DNA of 64,000 nucleotides from Ctenosaura bakeri (Eukaryota; Chordata; Lepidosauria; Squamata; Iguanidae): assembly GCA_948474755.1 (NCBI GenBank), contig CAOLHI010000614.1:310001-374000 (forward strand). Direction: 5' to 3'. Positions 1 to 9,092 of this stretch are shown piece after piece. The first letter of the stretch is position 1. Every line of letters starts with the position of its first letter. A program made the position numbers and the translations under genes. Under the pieces are notes generated by a model. That model saw nothing but the letters and a program-made list of their open reading frames with translations. It had not been told where the DNA came from and did not search any database.

Positions 1-2575
1 TGCCCAAAGTGTGCACATCTGTCTTAGAGGAATCTAGTACTTGCTGGACTTGTTGGGTTTGGTGGTTTATAAAATGTATTTATTTATTTATTTGCACCAT
101 AGGAAAGGCCATCCTCTCTCTCTCTCTCTCTCATGCTCTCTCTCCTGGCGGTATGTCTCTCGTCTCATTTGCATAAGCACATAATGACTTCACCTACCAC
201 CAGAAAAGGGCACACAGAAGCTAGAGTGGGAGAAAAATAATAGCGAGCAAAGGTCAACCCAAAGGCCTTATCCGGGGTTTTGATCACCGAATAGCAGGCT
301 TCTTAAATCGAGTGCTACAGTAGTTACTTTTTATTTATAAGCCCTGGTTAATGCCATCTACTTTAGCACTGTAAAACTAAATGGGAGCAGCTTTTTATTA
401 TTATTATTACATGCTCTTGGCAGCTTCAGTACAAGACTGCAGCAAATTTTACTGCTTTGTGGCAGCCTTTGGATAAGACTGCAGAAACACTGAGACATAG
501 CTACGTGTTTGTTTATACATGTGTCCCTCTCTGTGTTGCGTGGAGCATGTAGGCACACTTTGAAAATACTGTACTTTTCATGAGCTTGATGACATTCTGA
601 ATTATGGATTCCAAAATTTATAAAGCACAATAGAGTCAGTTTCAGAAATGACCACATTGAAATCCAGAAAACTCAATGTTACAGAACCAGACCTTGGTTG
701 GGGTCATAGACCAAAAAAGCAGCTCCCCCAACTTCCCAAGTATTTACCTGGGAAATGGGAGGAGTCAGCAGGTAGTTGGAAGGGTGTCCTATATCAGCCC
801 CTGTTCTTTCAGGTAGAGATGTCTCTCTTTTTCACCCTCTGTGATGAGGCAGTCATTCTTCTGCAATCTAGGTGCAGAGCATCTTCATGTACGGACAAAT
901 TCTCTGAGCAGATCATAATGATCCTGGCAAGCATTAATAGAAACCTGAAAGGTAGAAAAAGGCAGCAGGGAAGAGCCCCTACACTGCCATCCCCAGGAGA
1001 AGACTTCTCCATCCTTCAGCTGACCCAATTGGGCAGTCATTCTAGCCAGAGTCGTCATATGTTTTCCTTTGGAATGCTTCTGAGGCATTCTGGGGTTTGG
1101 CACATACTTCAAACAGCCTTGGCTGCCATGCTCTAGCATAGTGGCATCAGATAAGCACAGCCAGAATGGCTTCCCAAATGACAAGCCCCTTTGGCATGAG
1201 TGAGGTGGTGAGGTGAAGTGGGCTTTCATGTGTGAACTGAGAGGACTCTGTAAAATGGAGAAAATGAGATGGCCGGTGGAATGGTAAAGCTGCTTGACTG
1301 TGTTTGCTTCAGCAAGAGCTGCTTGAGTTTGCAGCTGTGTCTAGAACAAGACTGTGTGGAATGCAATGTTTACCATGGAATTAATTGGACCAATATTTGC
1401 ATTGTTTCAATCTCTGTCTATTAACTAAGCTCTACTTGGCTCTGTTTCTGGGTGGTGAGATCTCAAGGACCTTTTGTGGACTCAAACCTCTATGAATTAG
1501 TGAGTGGTACTTTCTTTACTGATGCAACTTTAAATTGCTTTTTATTCAGTCGTTTTCCATTTCATAATTGTTTTAATCATATTAATTGGTTTAATATTGT
1601 AATTAATTTAATATTAATAGTTTTTTTAAAAAAAGAATCTGTATCTTTTTTGTTCATCTTGTTGTGAGCTAGCTTGAGTCCTAGTTTTGGGGAAACGGTG
1701 GGATATAAATCACATGAATGAATAAGTGAATGAAAGAATGCGTACTAGGTGACTTGTACTCTTCAAAGTAACTACTGAATAAATGACATTTAAGATCTCA
1801 AAATGAAAAAAAACATTCATGATGATCTTGATTGGCCAGATCTTTTGCTGAATGCAATGAATGTTATATGATGTTCTCACTAAAATCTGTGATTAATCAA
1901 TACAGTTTGAATGAAATGAGTCAAATGCATAGCATAATCTGAGAAATTGAAATTTTATTTAGAATATGTTGAAGGGACTGTCGTACTTAGATGGAACTTT
2001 GGATTTTAATTGCACATTTAACAAGTATATATTGTATAGTGTGGGCTGCATACTTAGATTATATCCTGTTCTGAGGGCTTTTAGTTAAAGAATCAAAATT
2101 ATTGCTGATCTTGACTGAAAGTGAATTTTGTGAATGTCTCAAAAAACATACAAACTAATTACTGCAAAGACTCTAAGTCTGCAAATAGTGATCAGTAGGA
2201 TTGGGATGTAGGGGTGTAGATGTCTATGCCAAGATGAAGGCCAATGAACAAACGTCAAATGAGTGGATGGGTGCCATGGGAAATTGGTTGGGCCAGTGCA
2301 ATCCATGGGTAAGATTTGAAAGTCCACTTAGTACTTCGTTTGATCATGGCTGAAGAAGGCAAGGAGCTCCGAGAGGGGCACAGGTTCATGGAAGCCAACT
2401 ACCAAGACCTAGAACAACAATTTTACTGAAGGAAAAACAAAACAGGCAGCAACACAGAGTTATCCCTAGTTAATGTGGTGAATTATGGACTTGTCCATAT
2501 AGGAACTCACATTATTGAGGGAAATCAAATAGGAGATTGAGATGGAGGGAGCGTATTGTGAACTAGAATTTGCCA
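1..2575. other. Intergenic, downstream of TMEFF2
   Basis: This stretch contains an (ATTT)n patch near 77-93 and a (CT)n run at 113-147. A probable LINE 3' tail lies at about 1520-1735, where a T-rich stretch leads into GGGATATAAAT. The open frames at 648-1136 (plus) and 885-1229 (minus) have no recognisable domain. Nothing else is supported. Confidence 0.6.
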
Positions 2576-2790
2576 GGGGCCTTTTCACACTACACAATCA
2601 TAGAGCGATAATTCCACTTTAATTACCATGGTCCCATCCTTTGGAATCCTGGGATTGGCTGTTGAGGGAGGCGCCTCAGCTAGAGAGCTCTTTTGCATCC
2701 CTGCACAACAAGCCCCAGGATTCCATAGGATGCAGCCATGGCAATTTGAGTGGAATCATAGGACTGTAATTGTGGAGTATGAAAGGACCC
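2576..2790. mobile_element. MITE, CCTTTTCACACTACAC type
   Basis: A palindromic short element. The left end CCTTTTCACACTACACAAT mirrors the right end TGTGGAGTATGAAAGG. The interior has GGAATCCTGGGATTGG against CCCCAGGATTCC in inverse orientation. It is related to the copy at 40083-40292 and more distantly to the Harbinger-like family listed below. Confidence 0.75.
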
Positions 2791-2884
2791 CAGATCAAAA
2801 GCAGTCCACACCCTCAGCCCAGGCATGGTCCCCTGGTGATGTTATAAGAAGGAACCTGGTCATGCTATAGGGGCAGGCCCTGGT

Positions 2885-3001
2885 GATGTCATTTTTATTA
2901 TTTGCATTTATATCCCTCCTCCTCCTCCTCCTCCTCCTCCTCCTCCTCCTCCTCCTCCTCCTCCTCCTCCTTCTTTAGTGAATTCAAGGTGGTATACATG
3001 G
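2885..3001 (-). mobile_element. SINE interrupted by the DIRS element, part 1
   Basis: This is the 3' half of a minus-strand SINE, with a TTTATATCCCTCCTCC tail side and CAAGGTGGTATACATGG. It stops at the left end of the DIRS element and resumes at 9093. A (TCC)n expansion at 2915-2972 lies inside it. Confidence 0.75.
2915..2972. repeat. (TCC)n microsatellite
   Basis: An almost perfect TCC/CTC run just left of the DIRS insertion, within the host SINE. Confidence 0.95.
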
Positions 3002-3173
3002 TTCTTCTTCGTGGTCTCTGTGCCTTCATACACTAGGAGCTTTAGCGCCTGTGCGGTAGCGTTCGGAAACTTCTAGAGCTTGTTCGCTTGGCGGGAACCC
3101 CTCCCCCACGCCGGTACTGCGCATGCTCCTCCCGCCGAGCAACGGTCTCTCCTCAGTTCTTTCTCGTCCGCCG
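3002..3173 (+). repeat. Left inverted terminal repeat of the DIRS element
   Basis: This 172-bp arm is the reverse complement of the right end (8892-9092). From about 3030 to 3157 I see a single difference, a T/C at a CpG in GCGCCTG(T/C)GCGG. A small indel follows near 3160. The outermost 30 bases differ in a left-specific way (TTCTTCTTCGTGGTCTCTG). The promoter is expected to lie in or near this arm; no TATA box is visible. Confidence 0.93.
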
Positions 3174-3334
3174 CCGCGTACGGAAGGTTCTTTAGTTTGT
3201 TCCTCTCACGTCGTGCTTGGCTTGCTGTTTTTTTCATGGTTTTACGGACTTTCGGACTGTCTTTGACCTCTCTTTCGGACTCCCCCTTCGGTTTTCGTCT
3301 TTTTGGATTTCGGAGTTTGGCGTTTCTTCGTCTT

Positions 3335-5575
3335 ATGTCCGCGCTCTTTAAGAAGTGCGTGTCCTGCGGCCGCAAGGTTGCCCTCAACGACGGCCATAAG
3401 GAGTGTCTCTTCTGTTTGGGCGAGTCCCACAACATCCGGACTTGCCCAATTTGCAGGGATTTTACTCCCCAAACTCTCCGCAACCGCTCCGCGAGACTCA
3501 AATCTTATTGTTGGGAACAGTCTCTGCGGGCGATAGACGAGACCTCCACTTCCAAGATGGCCGACAAGAAGACGACCACGCCATCGACGGTATCGGCGGC
3601 TGCCGTTCCGTCCACCTCGTCGGTATCGGGCTCGGTACCGGCGAAAACGCCGATCTCGGCGCTACCGAGGATCCCGAAGCTGTCGGCGGCTGCCAAGTCA
3701 GCAAAAGGATCCTCGACGGCGAGGAAGGCTGAGGCTCCCCTTACGGAGACGCCTGCAAAAAAGCGCCCTGCTCCGGACGGAGGCAAGGGCAAGGAGAAGG
3801 AGAAGAAGAAGAAGAAGAAGGAAAAGAAGCGCTCCCCGGCTGGGGACGTTCAACCTCCTACTCCTCCTCCTACTCAGCAGCCTTCCAAAGGGCGAGGCAA
3901 GTCCGTCGACCTCTCGGAGGATGAGATCGAGGACGTTCCCCAACAGCGCCCGGACTCGCCTGTGGCAGACCCTCCAACCCTGGTGGAGGAGCGCCACCGC
4001 CCTCTTAGCCGTCGCAGGTCGGCCGACCTGCAGCAGAGAGAGCCCTCTGCTTCTCCGGAGCGGCGTTCGACCTCCTTCAGGTCCCGGTCCCGCTCTTCCG
4101 AGCGTCCGGTGGCCTCGCCGCCTCCGAGGGAGACAAGAGAGGAACAACCTCGCTCGTCTGCCTCCAGATACACCTCGGCGTCCTACGTGGCCAGGTACGC
4201 GAGGGAATCTGAATGGAGAGAGCGCCCGGCCTCCTATCGGTCGCATTCGCCATCGTACCGGGATCGGTACCATCGTGGCCCGAGTCGCTGGGAGACCTTC
4301 CGGAGGTCCCGGTCACCTCGTCGACAGCGCGAATCGCGCTCGCCTAGAGGGGACGAGGCTCGGTACCGTCGACGCCGAAGCCGATCTCCGTCGGACTGCC
4401 GCTCCTTCAGCCGCTCTCCCTCCCCTCGATATCATAGGGCGAGGGAGCCTTCACCACGGTATCGGGCGATATCGCCACCTCCTAGGGTCACGGCAACGGC
4501 GACGCGCCCTACGGAGTCGGTGGTGACTGAGCGGGCTACGACGACGTCAGCCTGCCAGACTACCCCGGTCACCACCAAGAGGGTGAAGTCAGTAGTCAGC
4601 CATCCCAAGCGGGACGCTGCTGCTACCACCGCCCCGGCTGCGGAGAAGCCTAGGAAGGCAACACCTGCGGCGACTACGAAGGAGCCGGAAAGCGAGCGGC
4701 GAGAGGACTCACCGAGCTCGGAGTCGTACGACTCGAGTGCGGAGTCAGAGGTGTCTGAGGCGGCCTCCCAGGAGTCTCCTCCGTTGGGATTCGGGGACCC
4801 GATCCCAGATTCTGCTCCAGAGGACGTCCACCAGTTCTCTGCGATGCTGCTCCGCATGGCCACTACCCTCGGCCTTAAGATCGCCGATGCGGAGCCGGAG
4901 GACGACGATCCAGCCTTCTCCGTTTTCGAGGAGAAGCGACCTTCCACGGCCCCGCTGCCTCTCCTGCCCCGGGTATCCAGACTGGTGAAGGCCGCCTGGG
5001 ATAGACCGGCCTCGGCTCAGCCGATACCGCAGCGGTTAGAACACCTCTACAGGGTGCAGAAGGATAACGCCGGTTATCTATTTAATCACCCTGCACCGAA
5101 CTCTGTGGTCGTCGAGTCCGCACAGATGAAGGGCTCCGGCAGGCAACACACCACCCCGCCGGACAAAGGGGGCAGGAAGTTGGACGCCTACGCAAGGAGG
5201 TTCTATTCAGCTGCCTCCTTGCAGATCAGGCTGTCCAACACTCAGGCTTGCCTCGCGGCATACCTGAAGAAAGTGCTCGATCGCCTGCAACCGGCGATGG
5301 AGGCGGTACCGGAGGACATCCGCCAAGCCTCCTCCGTGATCTTCAACGAGGCCATCTCCATCGCTCGCCACCAGATGGCCTCCTCCAGGCACGCAGTGGA
5401 AATTGCCTCCCGGGTCATGGCGGATCCGTCGGCCTCCGCCGCCATGCTTGGCTCCGACCGGCCGACATCCAGGAGGACACCAGAAGGAGGATTGAAGATC
5501 TCCCCTTCGACGGTGAAGGCCTATTCAATTCGTCCACAGACGAAGCTTTGGACAATCTCGTCAAGGCGAGGCTGA
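3335..5575 (+). CDS. DIRS Gag-like ORF1, main part (frameshifted near its 3' end)
   Basis: This is a putative structural protein of the DIRS element. I chose the ATG at 3335 because the protein then opens with a Cys-rich knuckle (MSALFKKCVSCGRKV, later CLFC and CPIC), as other DIRS ORF1 proteins do. The frame is open further upstream, from 3080, with another ATG at 3236. A Lys-rich nuclear-signal-like tract follows (about 3790-3835). Next comes a long Arg/Ser segment (about 4007-4460) resembling the RS domains of splicing factors. An acidic linker precedes a predicted helical capsid-like region (about 4960-5420) with LDAYARRFYSAASLQIRLSN. After about 5422 the frame is lost, and the last 50 codons to 5575 look unrelated to the family. 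The proper C-terminus lies in the next frame to 5787. Confidence 0.85.
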   Translation: MSALFKKCVSCGRKVALNDGHKECLFCLGESHNIRTCPICRDFTPQTLRNRSARLKSYCWEQSLRAIDETSTSKMADKKTTTPSTVSAAAVPSTSSVSGSVPAKTPISALPRIPKLSAAAKSAKGSSTARKAEAPLTETPAKKRPAPDGGKGKEKEKKKKKKEKKRSPAGDVQPPTPPPTQQPSKGRGKSVDLSEDEIEDVPQQRPDSPVADPPTLVEERHRPLSRRRSADLQQREPSASPERRSTSFRSRSRSSERPVASPPPRETREEQPRSSASRYTSASYVARYARESEWRERPASYRSHSPSYRDRYHRGPSRWETFRRSRSPRRQRESRSPRGDEARYRRRRSRSPSDCRSFSRSPSPRYHRAREPSPRYRAISPPPRVTATATRPTESVVTERATTTSACQTTPVTTKRVKSVVSHPKRDAAATTAPAAEKPRKATPAATTKEPESERREDSPSSESYDSSAESEVSEAASQESPPLGFGDPIPDSAPEDVHQFSAMLLRMATTLGLKIADAEPEDDDPAFSVFEEKRPSTAPLPLLPRVSRLVKAAWDRPASAQPIPQRLEHLYRVQKDNAGYLFNHPAPNSVVVESAQMKGSGRQHTTPPDKGGRKLDAYARRFYSAASLQIRLSNTQACLAAYLKKVLDRLQPAMEAVPEDIRQASSVIFNEAISIARHQMASSRHAVEIASRVMADPSASAAMLGSDRPTSRRTPEGGLKISPSTVKAYSIRPQTKLWTISSRRG

Positions 5576-5787
5576 CCGCCAAAAAGATCGGGCTGCAGCC
5601 GGCCACGCAGGCCCGCAGGGCCTCCACCTTCCGCCCATCCTGGCGACGATCCTCCACCTCGTCGTTCCAGCGTTCGGCCCAGTCTGGACAGTCGAGACCG
5701 TCCTCCGGCTCATCGGCCAGACGCACGATTAGGCGGCGCCCGGCTTCGTCGAAGAAGTCTTCCTCCGAGACAAAGTCTCGGTTTTGA
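5422..5787 (+). CDS. DIRS Gag-like ORF1, C-terminal part in shifted frame
   Basis: In the frame one base back, the sequence continues with VGLRRHAWLRPADIQ and IEDLPFDGEGLFNSSTDEAL, then a basic Ser/Arg-rich tail ending in TGA at 5785-5787. The RRHAWLR and LPFDGEGLF stretches are characteristic of the C-terminal part of DIRS Gag as I recall it, so this is the continuation of the protein that starts at 3335. The switch lies within about 5420-5431. I see no slippery heptamer there, so a one-base deletion in this copy is more likely than programmed frameshifting. Confidence 0.8.
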   Translation, partial: GSVGLRRHAWLRPADIQEDTRRRIEDLPFDGEGLFNSSTDEALDNLVKARLTAKKIGLQPATQARRASTFRPSWRRSSTSSFQRSAQSGQSRPSSGSSARRTIRRRPASSKKSSSETKSRF

Positions 5788-5788
5788 C

Positions 5789-7702
5789 GTGCCTGGCAGG
5801 ACCCACCAATACCCACTCTTCAGCCTACCATCAGCGCTCGGAGACCGACCGACTCTCGCTCGACACCTAGCGGAGTGGCAGTATGTCACTACGGACTCTT
5901 GGGTGCTTTCCATCGTCCGTCTTGGCTACGCCATCGAGTTTCTCGATATTCCTCCTCGCGGCGTTTACTACTCCACGCCGTCGAGTCCGGCCCTCCTGGA
6001 AGAGATCCAATCCCTCCTCCAGAAAGGGGCGATCGAGCGGCTCCCGCAAGAGGCCAAGACCACCGGCTTCTTCTCCAGGTACTTCACGGTACCGAAAGCC
6101 GACGGTACCCTCCGGCCGATCCTAGACCTCAGAGGGGTGAACTACTACATCCGCCCCAAAAGGTTCAAGATGGTCACGATACCGTCGATCCTACCCTTCC
6201 TACATCGAGGGGACTGGTTCGCCTCCATCGATCTCCGAGACGCATACTTCCATATCGCCATTCGCCCGCAGCACAGACGGTACCTCCGCTTCGCAGTCGA
6301 CGACACCTGTTACCAGTACAAGGTGCTGCCGTTCGGACTCTCGACTGCCCCAAGGGTCTTCACCAAGTGCATGGCCCCGGTGGTATCCTACCTGCGGACG
6401 AAGGGCGCTTCCGTCTTCCCCTACCTCGACGATTGGCTGTTGGTGGCGTCCTGCAAACAGAGACTTTACCACGACGTCCACATGACGTTGTCACTCCTGA
6501 CCCACCTTGGTCTACGAGTGAATCCGAAGAAGTCCCACCTCGAGCCGGCGAGGATCTTGGACTTCATCGGGGCGACGCTCGACTCGACCTCCGCCAGGGC
6601 GTACCTACCAGAGTCTCGAGCCCAAACCTTGATCCGGGCCGCCGCTCACGCTCGTACGGCCCCGACGCTATCTGCGAGAAGCGTCCAGCAGCTCTTGGGC
6701 TACATGGCTGCGACGACCGCTGTGACATATCTCGCCAGGCTGAGAGCAAGACCTCTTCAACACTGGTTCGTCCGCATATTCGACCCCCTGCGAGACGAAC
6801 AGACACTCCGACTGCAGCTGCCGGGAGACGTCCGCTCATCCCTCCGATGGTGGCAGTCGCGATGCAATCTCATGTCAGGGATGCCTTTCCAACAGCCGAC
6901 ACCGAAGGTGACGGTAACGACCGACGCCTCCCTGTATGGATGGGGTGCCCACTGCGGCGATCTCAGAGTCCGCGACAGATGGACCGACGACGAGACCGCT
7001 CTCCATATCAACGCGCTGGAGCTGCTCGCCGTCTGGAAAGCCCTACGGGCGTTCCGCCATGCCGTGGCGGGGCGCACGGTCCTGATTCTGACGGACAACA
7101 CCACCGCCGTCTGCTACATCAACAGACAAGGTGGGACTCATTCCACGACCCTGCTCGACATCGCGCTCGACCTGTGGGAATGGTGCATTCGCCTGCACAC
7201 GCATCCCGTGGCGGTTCACCTGGCCGGGCAGGAGAACACCACGGCAGACGCCCTCAGCAGGGACACCTCATCCCATCACGAATGGTCTCTCTCCGGAGAG
7301 GCGTTCAGACTGATTCGGGACCGCTGGGGCGAACCATCGATCGACCTCTTCGCGACCAGGGAAAACGCGAAGTGTCGCCGATTCTGTTCCAGAGCGGGCC
7401 ACGATCGTGCCTCCATCGGGGACGCTTTCCAGTTTCCGTGGACCGGGGAACTCCTCTACGCGTTCCCGCCGTTCCCGCTGCTCGGCCGGACGATATCGAA
7501 GATCCTCGCCGACCGAGCCGACGCGATCCTAGTAGCCCCGTACTGGCCGAGGCAACATTGGTTCGCACCCCTGCTACAAGCCGCACGAGACGACCTGCTC
7601 CGGTTGCCACCGACACCGGACCTGCTCTCCCACTCCGGCGGCCGAGTCCTCCATCCGGACCTGCCACGCCTGGCCCTCCATGCCTGGAGGATATCGCACT
7701 AG
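5789..7702 (+). CDS. DIRS reverse transcriptase-RNase H with methyltransferase-like tail
   Basis: Counting from the GTG at 5789, the reverse transcriptase spans roughly residues 70-270. Motif A is SIDLRDAY (D148) and motif C is YLDD (212-215) in VFPYLDDWLLVA, with LPFGLSTAPRVFTK between them. RNase H follows with TTDAS (D379), ALELLA (E411), LTDN (D436) and TADALSRD (D487), so all four carboxylates are present. Residues about 515-600 (SIDLFATRENAK ... LLYAFPPFPLL) match the region that DIRS elements carry after RNase H, described as a Dam-like methyltransferase; the PP motif is atypical. The frame is open back to 5576 but has no ATG before residue 128, beyond the start of the RT. Translation may therefore need a non-AUG start, read-through or frameshifting. 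Confidence 0.93.
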   Translation: MPGRTHQYPLFSLPSALGDRPTLARHLAEWQYVTTDSWVLSIVRLGYAIEFLDIPPRGVYYSTPSSPALLEEIQSLLQKGAIERLPQEAKTTGFFSRYFTVPKADGTLRPILDLRGVNYYIRPKRFKMVTIPSILPFLHRGDWFASIDLRDAYFHIAIRPQHRRYLRFAVDDTCYQYKVLPFGLSTAPRVFTKCMAPVVSYLRTKGASVFPYLDDWLLVASCKQRLYHDVHMTLSLLTHLGLRVNPKKSHLEPARILDFIGATLDSTSARAYLPESRAQTLIRAAAHARTAPTLSARSVQQLLGYMAATTAVTYLARLRARPLQHWFVRIFDPLRDEQTLRLQLPGDVRSSLRWWQSRCNLMSGMPFQQPTPKVTVTTDASLYGWGAHCGDLRVRDRWTDDETALHINALELLAVWKALRAFRHAVAGRTVLILTDNTTAVCYINRQGGTHSTTLLDIALDLWEWCIRLHTHPVAVHLAGQENTTADALSRDTSSHHEWSLSGEAFRLIRDRWGEPSIDLFATRENAKCRRFCSRAGHDRASIGDAFQFPWTGELLYAFPPFPLLGRTISKILADRADAILVAPYWPRQHWFAPLLQAARDDLLRLPPTPDLLSHSGGRVLHPDLPRLALHAWRISH

Positions 7703-8715
7703 ACGATCCCGTGCTCGGTACCGTCCTCGTCGCAGCCAGGAAGGAATCCACCCGTCGCAACTATCAATACAAGTGGCGACGCTTCCTGACCTTCGCTAAC
7801 GAGAGGAGTGAGCCGGTATCGCCCGCGGGGCTCTCAACCGTCCTGCACTTCCTCCTGCACCTCCGGCAACAGGGCCTGGCGTTTCCATCCCTGAAGGTGT
7901 ATCTCTCCGCGATCGTGGCATACCAACCGCCACGATCTGCTGCCTCGGCCTTCTTCAGGAACGATACCGTTAAGCGGTTCCTGAAGGGACTTCATCATCT
8001 CTACCCGCCGGTATCGCCGCCGCTACCGCCGTGGTCCCTCTCGCTGGTGCTCTCGCAGCTGACGAAGCCGCCCTTCGAGCCAATGGCGACCTCGGATGAC
8101 AGGCTCCTGACAATGAAAACTGCCTTCCTGGTGGCGGTGACCTCAGCGAGGCGAGCGGGTGAGATCACAGCTCTTCGTTCCGATGAGCCCTTCACGGTCT
8201 TCCACAGGGACAAGGTGGTCCTGAGACCTGACATCTCGTTCCTGCCAAAGGTGGTGTCCAGTTTCCATCTCAACCAGGACATCATCCTGCCTGCCTTCTT
8301 CCCGAACCCGACGACACCGTTGGAGCGGTCCCTCCACTCACTGGACGTGCGTCGGGCATTGGCTTTCTACAAGGACAGGACTGCTTCCTTCCGACAGACG
8401 CCGCATCTCTTTGTTTGCTATGGGCGACGTCGGAAGGGCCTAAAAGTGTCCACCCAGCGCTTCTCCAAGTGGGTGGTGAGGACTATTGAACTGGCGTATG
8501 AGCTCGCGAGGAAGCCTCCGCCAGTCCTGCTTCGAGCCCACTCCACCAGAGCTGTGGCTACTTCTGCGGCACTCCTGCGAGGAGTTGACCTGCATGAACT
8601 CTGCCGTGTGGCGACCTGGTCCCAACCATCGACCTTCGTGCGCCACTACAGGCTCGACTGCCGGTCGCGCAGAGATGCCCGGTTTGGACGTGAGGTGTTG
8701 GCTTCCGTGCTGTAG
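7282..8715 (+). CDS. DIRS tyrosine recombinase
   Basis: This is the putative recombinase that joins and integrates the circular DNA. The recognisable protein starts near 7681 (CLEDIALDD...VAARKESTRR). It has an N-terminal SAM-like core-binding part, with NYQYKWRRFLTFANE followed by FPSLKVYLSAIVAY. The catalytic domain has SARRAGEI (Arg codon 8152), RAHSTR (His 8539, Arg 8548), TWSQ (Trp 8617) and FVRHYRLD (nucleophile Tyr 8647). The catalytic set is thus present. The stop is TAG at 8713-8715. The frame overlaps the end of the RT ORF in another phase and is open all the way from about 5875. The last ATG before the domain is at 7282, used here as a nominal start; the true start is unknown. Confidence 0.9.
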   Translation: MVSLRRGVQTDSGPLGRTIDRPLRDQGKREVSPILFQSGPRSCLHRGRFPVSVDRGTPLRVPAVPAARPDDIEDPRRPSRRDPSSPVLAEATLVRTPATSRTRRPAPVATDTGPALPLRRPSPPSGPATPGPPCLEDIALDDPVLGTVLVAARKESTRRNYQYKWRRFLTFANERSEPVSPAGLSTVLHFLLHLRQQGLAFPSLKVYLSAIVAYQPPRSAASAFFRNDTVKRFLKGLHHLYPPVSPPLPPWSLSLVLSQLTKPPFEPMATSDDRLLTMKTAFLVAVTSARRAGEITALRSDEPFTVFHRDKVVLRPDISFLPKVVSSFHLNQDIILPAFFPNPTTPLERSLHSLDVRRALAFYKDRTASFRQTPHLFVCYGRRRKGLKVSTQRFSKWVVRTIELAYELARKPPPVLLRAHSTRAVATSAALLRGVDLHELCRVATWSQPSTFVRHYRLDCRSRRDARFGREVLASVL

Positions 8716-8751
8716 GACCTGACCCGCCGTCCGACCGGTAAGCTACACAGT

Positions 8752-8848
8752 CTCCTAGTGTATGAAGGCACAGAGACCACGAAGAAGAAGAACAGGTTGC
8801 TTACCTGTAACTGTGGTTCTTCGAGTGGTCATCTGTGCCATCATACAC
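8752..8848 (+). repeat. Internal complementary region (circle-junction template)
   Basis: Positions 8752-8789 are an exact reverse complement of the left terminus 3002-3039. Positions 8786-8848 are an exact reverse complement of the right terminus 9030-9092. The two parts overlap by four bases, giving the order expected if the two element ends were joined head to tail. In DIRS-1 this region is proposed to template the completion of both ends during circle formation. It lies 37 bp after the recombinase stop codon. Confidence 0.94.
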
Positions 8849-8891
8849 ACCCGCCCTTCCTCCCCTCTTTCTCAGGTCCCTGTAGGTTCTA

Positions 8892-9092
8892 CGGCGGACG
8901 ACAGAACTGAGGAGAGACCGTTGCTCGGCGGGAGGAGCATGCGCAGTACCGGCGTGGGGGAGGGGTTCCCGCCAAGCGAACAAGCTCTAGAAGTTTCCGA
9001 ACGCTACCGCGCAGGCGCTAAAGCTCCTAGTGTATGATGGCACAGATGACCACTCGAAGAACCACAGTTACAGGTAAGCAACCTGTTCTTCT
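8892..9092 (+). repeat. Right inverted terminal repeat of the DIRS element
   Basis: This arm mirrors the left one and runs about 30 bp further at the outer end (9062-9092, ending AACCTGTTCTTCT). Asymmetric arms of this kind are typical of DIRS-1. The outer sequence is repeated in reverse complement inside the element at 8786-8848. Confidence 0.93.

Larger units (their letters stand above)
3002..9092 (+). mobile_element. DIRS-type tyrosine-recombinase retrotransposon, nearly complete
   Basis: This 6.1-kb element has the full DIRS-1 layout. An inverted repeat at the left end is followed by a Gag-like ORF, RT-RNase H with a methyltransferase-like tail, tyrosine recombinase, an internal complementary region and a longer right inverted repeat. 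There is no DDE integrase, no LTR pair and no poly(A) tail. DIRS elements are thought to replicate through a circular DNA intermediate that the recombinase integrates without target duplication. The arms are about 99% alike outside the extreme ends, and the internal complementary region matches both termini exactly, so the copy looks young. The one defect I see is a frameshift in the Gag-like ORF. Its GC-rich composition contrasts with the AT-rich flanks. The end coordinates carry a few bases of ambiguity because of the repeated TTC at both termini. Confidence 0.95.

Noticed and set aside
648..1229. Open frames on both strands of about 115-160 codons
   Set aside because: The two strands overlap, with no homology I recognise, no splice or promoter context and no codon bias evident.
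3698..4273. 191-codon minus-strand frame inside the DIRS Gag region
   Set aside because: It is the shadow of the Arg/Ser-rich coding strand; its Arg/Leu-rich composition has no family features.
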